Shown here piece by piece: positions 23,307 through 24,730 of a stretch of DNA of 24,730 bases (the first letter of the stretch is position 1; each line of letters starts with the position of its first letter). The DNA comes from CAZQIC01 sp964593555. Its GTDB lineage: Bacteria; Bacteroidota; Bacteroidia; JAFLBG01. The translations under genes and the position numbers were made by a program. The notes beneath the pieces were generated by a model that ran no database searches, was not told the DNA's origin, and was given only the letters and a program-made list of their open reading frames with translations. The stretch covers positions 1-24,730 of the forward strand of contig CAZQIC010000066.1 in NCBI GenBank assembly GCA_964593555.1. Direction: 5' to 3'.

Positions 23307-24665
23307 CTATTTAATAATCTGCTCAGCCAATTCTTTAAAATCAATTCCATCAAAATTACCGGAGGTCATCATTAGCAGATTCTTATTGTCCCAGCTTTCG
23401 TTTTGCAATAAGCTTTTCAATTCGGCAGAATCTGTAAAAACTTTTATGTTATTCCCGCCAAATGCTTTGCTCACCTGTTCAATGGAAATTGGTTTTAATT
23501 TTTTATGTTCTATAGTATGCGGATTAAAATAAACATAAGCTTCATCCGCATTTTCCATACTGTCTTTATAATGTGCTAAAAACTCTTCGTTCAAACTGCT
23601 AAAAGTATGTAACTCCATACAGGCAACTAGTTTCCTGTTCGTGAACTGCTGTTTCATAGCGGCAGTGGTCGCTTTTAATTTAGAAGGTGAGTGGGCAAAA
23701 TCTTTATAAAATGCTGTCTCGTTATTTCTTTTTACCAGTTCCAGCCTGCGTGCCGCGCCCTTAAAAGATCTTATTGCATTGTAAAATTGTTCATCACTTA
23801 TTTTTAATTCATTACACACCAATCGTGCTCCTTCCAAATTCATCAGGTTATGCTCTCCGAATACCTCCAGTTCAATTTTTCGTTTTTCTTTTATCAATGA
23901 TGTAATTCCATTGTCGATACTATAAGTTGGAACCGCATATGGTATTTTCTTTATTTTGTTCGTTGATGCCAATGATACATCTTTCACATTACTGTCCGAT
24001 TCACAATAAACAATACTTCCACCCTCCTCTATCAGGTCGACAAATATTTTAAACTGCTCCACATAATTTTCGAACGTTGGAAAAACATTAATGTGATCCC
24101 AGGCAATACCGGTTAAAATAGCAATGTTGGGCTTATACAAATGGAACTTCGGCCGGCGGTCTATCGGCGATGATAAATACTCATCCCCTTCAATTACTGC
24201 TATCTTGGATTCTCTGGTCAGCCTTACCATGGTATCAAACCCTTCAAGCTGCGCACCTACTAAATAATCACAATCTATTTTATTTTCTTTCAGTACATGC
24301 AATATCATTGCGGTCACCGTAGTTTTTCCATGACTTCCACCAATTACAACTCTTATTTTATCTTTTGTTTGTTCATAAATGTATTCGGGATAAGAATATA
24401 TTTTAACACCCAATTCTTTCGCTTTTAATAATTCCGGGTTATCGGCACGGGCATGCATTCCTAATATTACGGCATCAAGCTCATTATGAATATTACTTTC
24501 ATACCATCCCATTTTTGCAGGCAATAGACCATAGGCAGCCAAACGCGTACTGGAAGGCTCAAATATCTCATCATCAGAACCTGTTATAGCAAACCCTTTT
24601 TTGTACATAGCAAGCGCCAGGTTGTGCATAGCGCTTCCTCCTATTGCAATGAAATGTACACGCAT
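23307..24665 (-). CDS. mpl: UDP-N-acetylmuramate:L-Ala-gamma-D-Glu-meso-DAP ligase
   Basis: This 452-aa Mur ligase family protein begins MRVHFIAIGGSAMHNLALAM, the nucleotide-sugar binding region. It has the GMHARADNPEL segment (69-79) characteristic of Mpl, the ATP-binding GGSHGKTT (109-116), EGDEYLSSPIDRRPKF and GIAWDHINVFPTF. These separate it from MurC, which is usually slightly longer and lacks GMHAR. Mpl reattaches the recycled murein tripeptide to UDP-MurNAc in the cytosol, so it belongs to peptidoglycan recycling. The ATG at 24663-24665 starts exactly at the conserved N-terminus. No TAnnTTTG box is visible on its strand within the remaining 65 nt. Confidence 0.93.
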   Translation of the reverse strand: MRVHFIAIGGSAMHNLALAMYKKGFAITGSDDEIFEPSSTRLAAYGLLPAKMGWYESNIHNELDAVILGMHARADNPELLKAKELGVKIYSYPEYIYEQTKDKIRVVIGGSHGKTTVTAMILHVLKENKIDCDYLVGAQLEGFDTMVRLTRESKIAVIEGDEYLSSPIDRRPKFHLYKPNIAILTGIAWDHINVFPTFENYVEQFKIFVDLIEEGGSIVYCESDSNVKDVSLASTNKIKKIPYAVPTYSIDNGITSLIKEKRKIELEVFGEHNLMNLEGARLVCNELKISDEQFYNAIRSFKGAARRLELVKRNNETAFYKDFAHSPSKLKATTAAMKQQFTNRKLVACMELHTFSSLNEEFLAHYKDSMENADEAYVYFNPHTIEHKKLKPISIEQVSKAFGGNNIKVFTDSAELKSLLQNESWDNKNLLMMTSGNFDGIDFKELAEQIIK

Positions 24666-24716
24666 AACAATATTTTTTACTAATATAATTATAAGTGATA
24701 TATAAATAAGGGATAG

Positions 24717-24724
24717 TATCTTTG
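24717..24724 (+). promoter_or_regulatory. Candidate -7 element TATCTTTG for a gene beyond the right edge
   Basis: TATCTTTG followed by TAGGGG matches TAnnTTTG on the plus strand and is a very common Bacteroidota form. It implies a rightward gene starting outside the window, divergent from mpl. No -33 TTTG is seen at the usual distance. Confidence 0.4.
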
Positions 24725-24730
24725 TAGGGG

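Overview
The window looks like chromosome of an AT-rich member of the Bacteroidota. The evidence is a peptidase with a type IX secretion C-terminal sorting domain, start regions that are A/T-rich rather than Shine-Dalgarno-like, several matches to the Bacteroidota -7 promoter element TAnnTTTG (one with a correctly spaced TTTG at -33), and short palindromic repeats of kinds often seen in this phylum. I cannot name the genus. No rRNA, tRNA, CRISPR array, transposase or prophage was seen.

Layout. 1-344 (-) is the N-terminal part of an AIM24/TIGR00266-type protein that runs off the left edge. 621-1703 (+) is a PA0069-type radical SAM protein. 1768-3237 (+) is a GT-C-like membrane glycosyltransferase candidate. 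3245-4834 (-) is a PBP4-type D-Ala-D-Ala carboxypeptidase. 4935-5120 (+) is a 61-aa orphan. 5117-11263 (-) is the most notable locus: a compact three-gene class I lanthipeptide-type operon with a large dehydratase (1038 aa), a separate SpaB_C/elimination-domain protein (329 aa) and a LanC-like cyclase with a long C-terminal extension (671 aa). It is preceded on the same strand by priA and a secreted M28 peptidase (13843-15582). 15706-18861 (+) is an ABCG-like transporter with a TerB-like N-terminus. 18890-20976 (-) holds three envelope or secreted proteins of unknown function. 21160-21513 (+) is a small PF04020 membrane protein. 21518-23011 (-) is a DUF2779 dual-nuclease protein. 23307-24665 (-) is the peptidoglycan-recycling ligase Mpl.

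How it fits together. dacB and mpl both act on peptidoglycan turnover but are far apart. The lanthipeptide genes have gaps of 7 and 17 bp and retain the recognisable catalytic and zinc residues, so they look functional. However, no Cys-containing precursor peptide, LanT exporter or LanP-type protease is visible in or next to the operon. Oddities are an R-to-K change in the dehydratase glutamylation motif, two low-complexity charged linkers (one carrying an in-frame palindromic repeat), and a PqqD/RRE-like C-terminus on the cyclase. A second structure worth checking is a nested palindrome between mpl and the DUF2779 gene (23191-23273), adjoining two further hairpins. Convergent genes are packed extremely tightly throughout (7-bp gap, 4-bp overlap, 28-bp gap, 4-bp gap).
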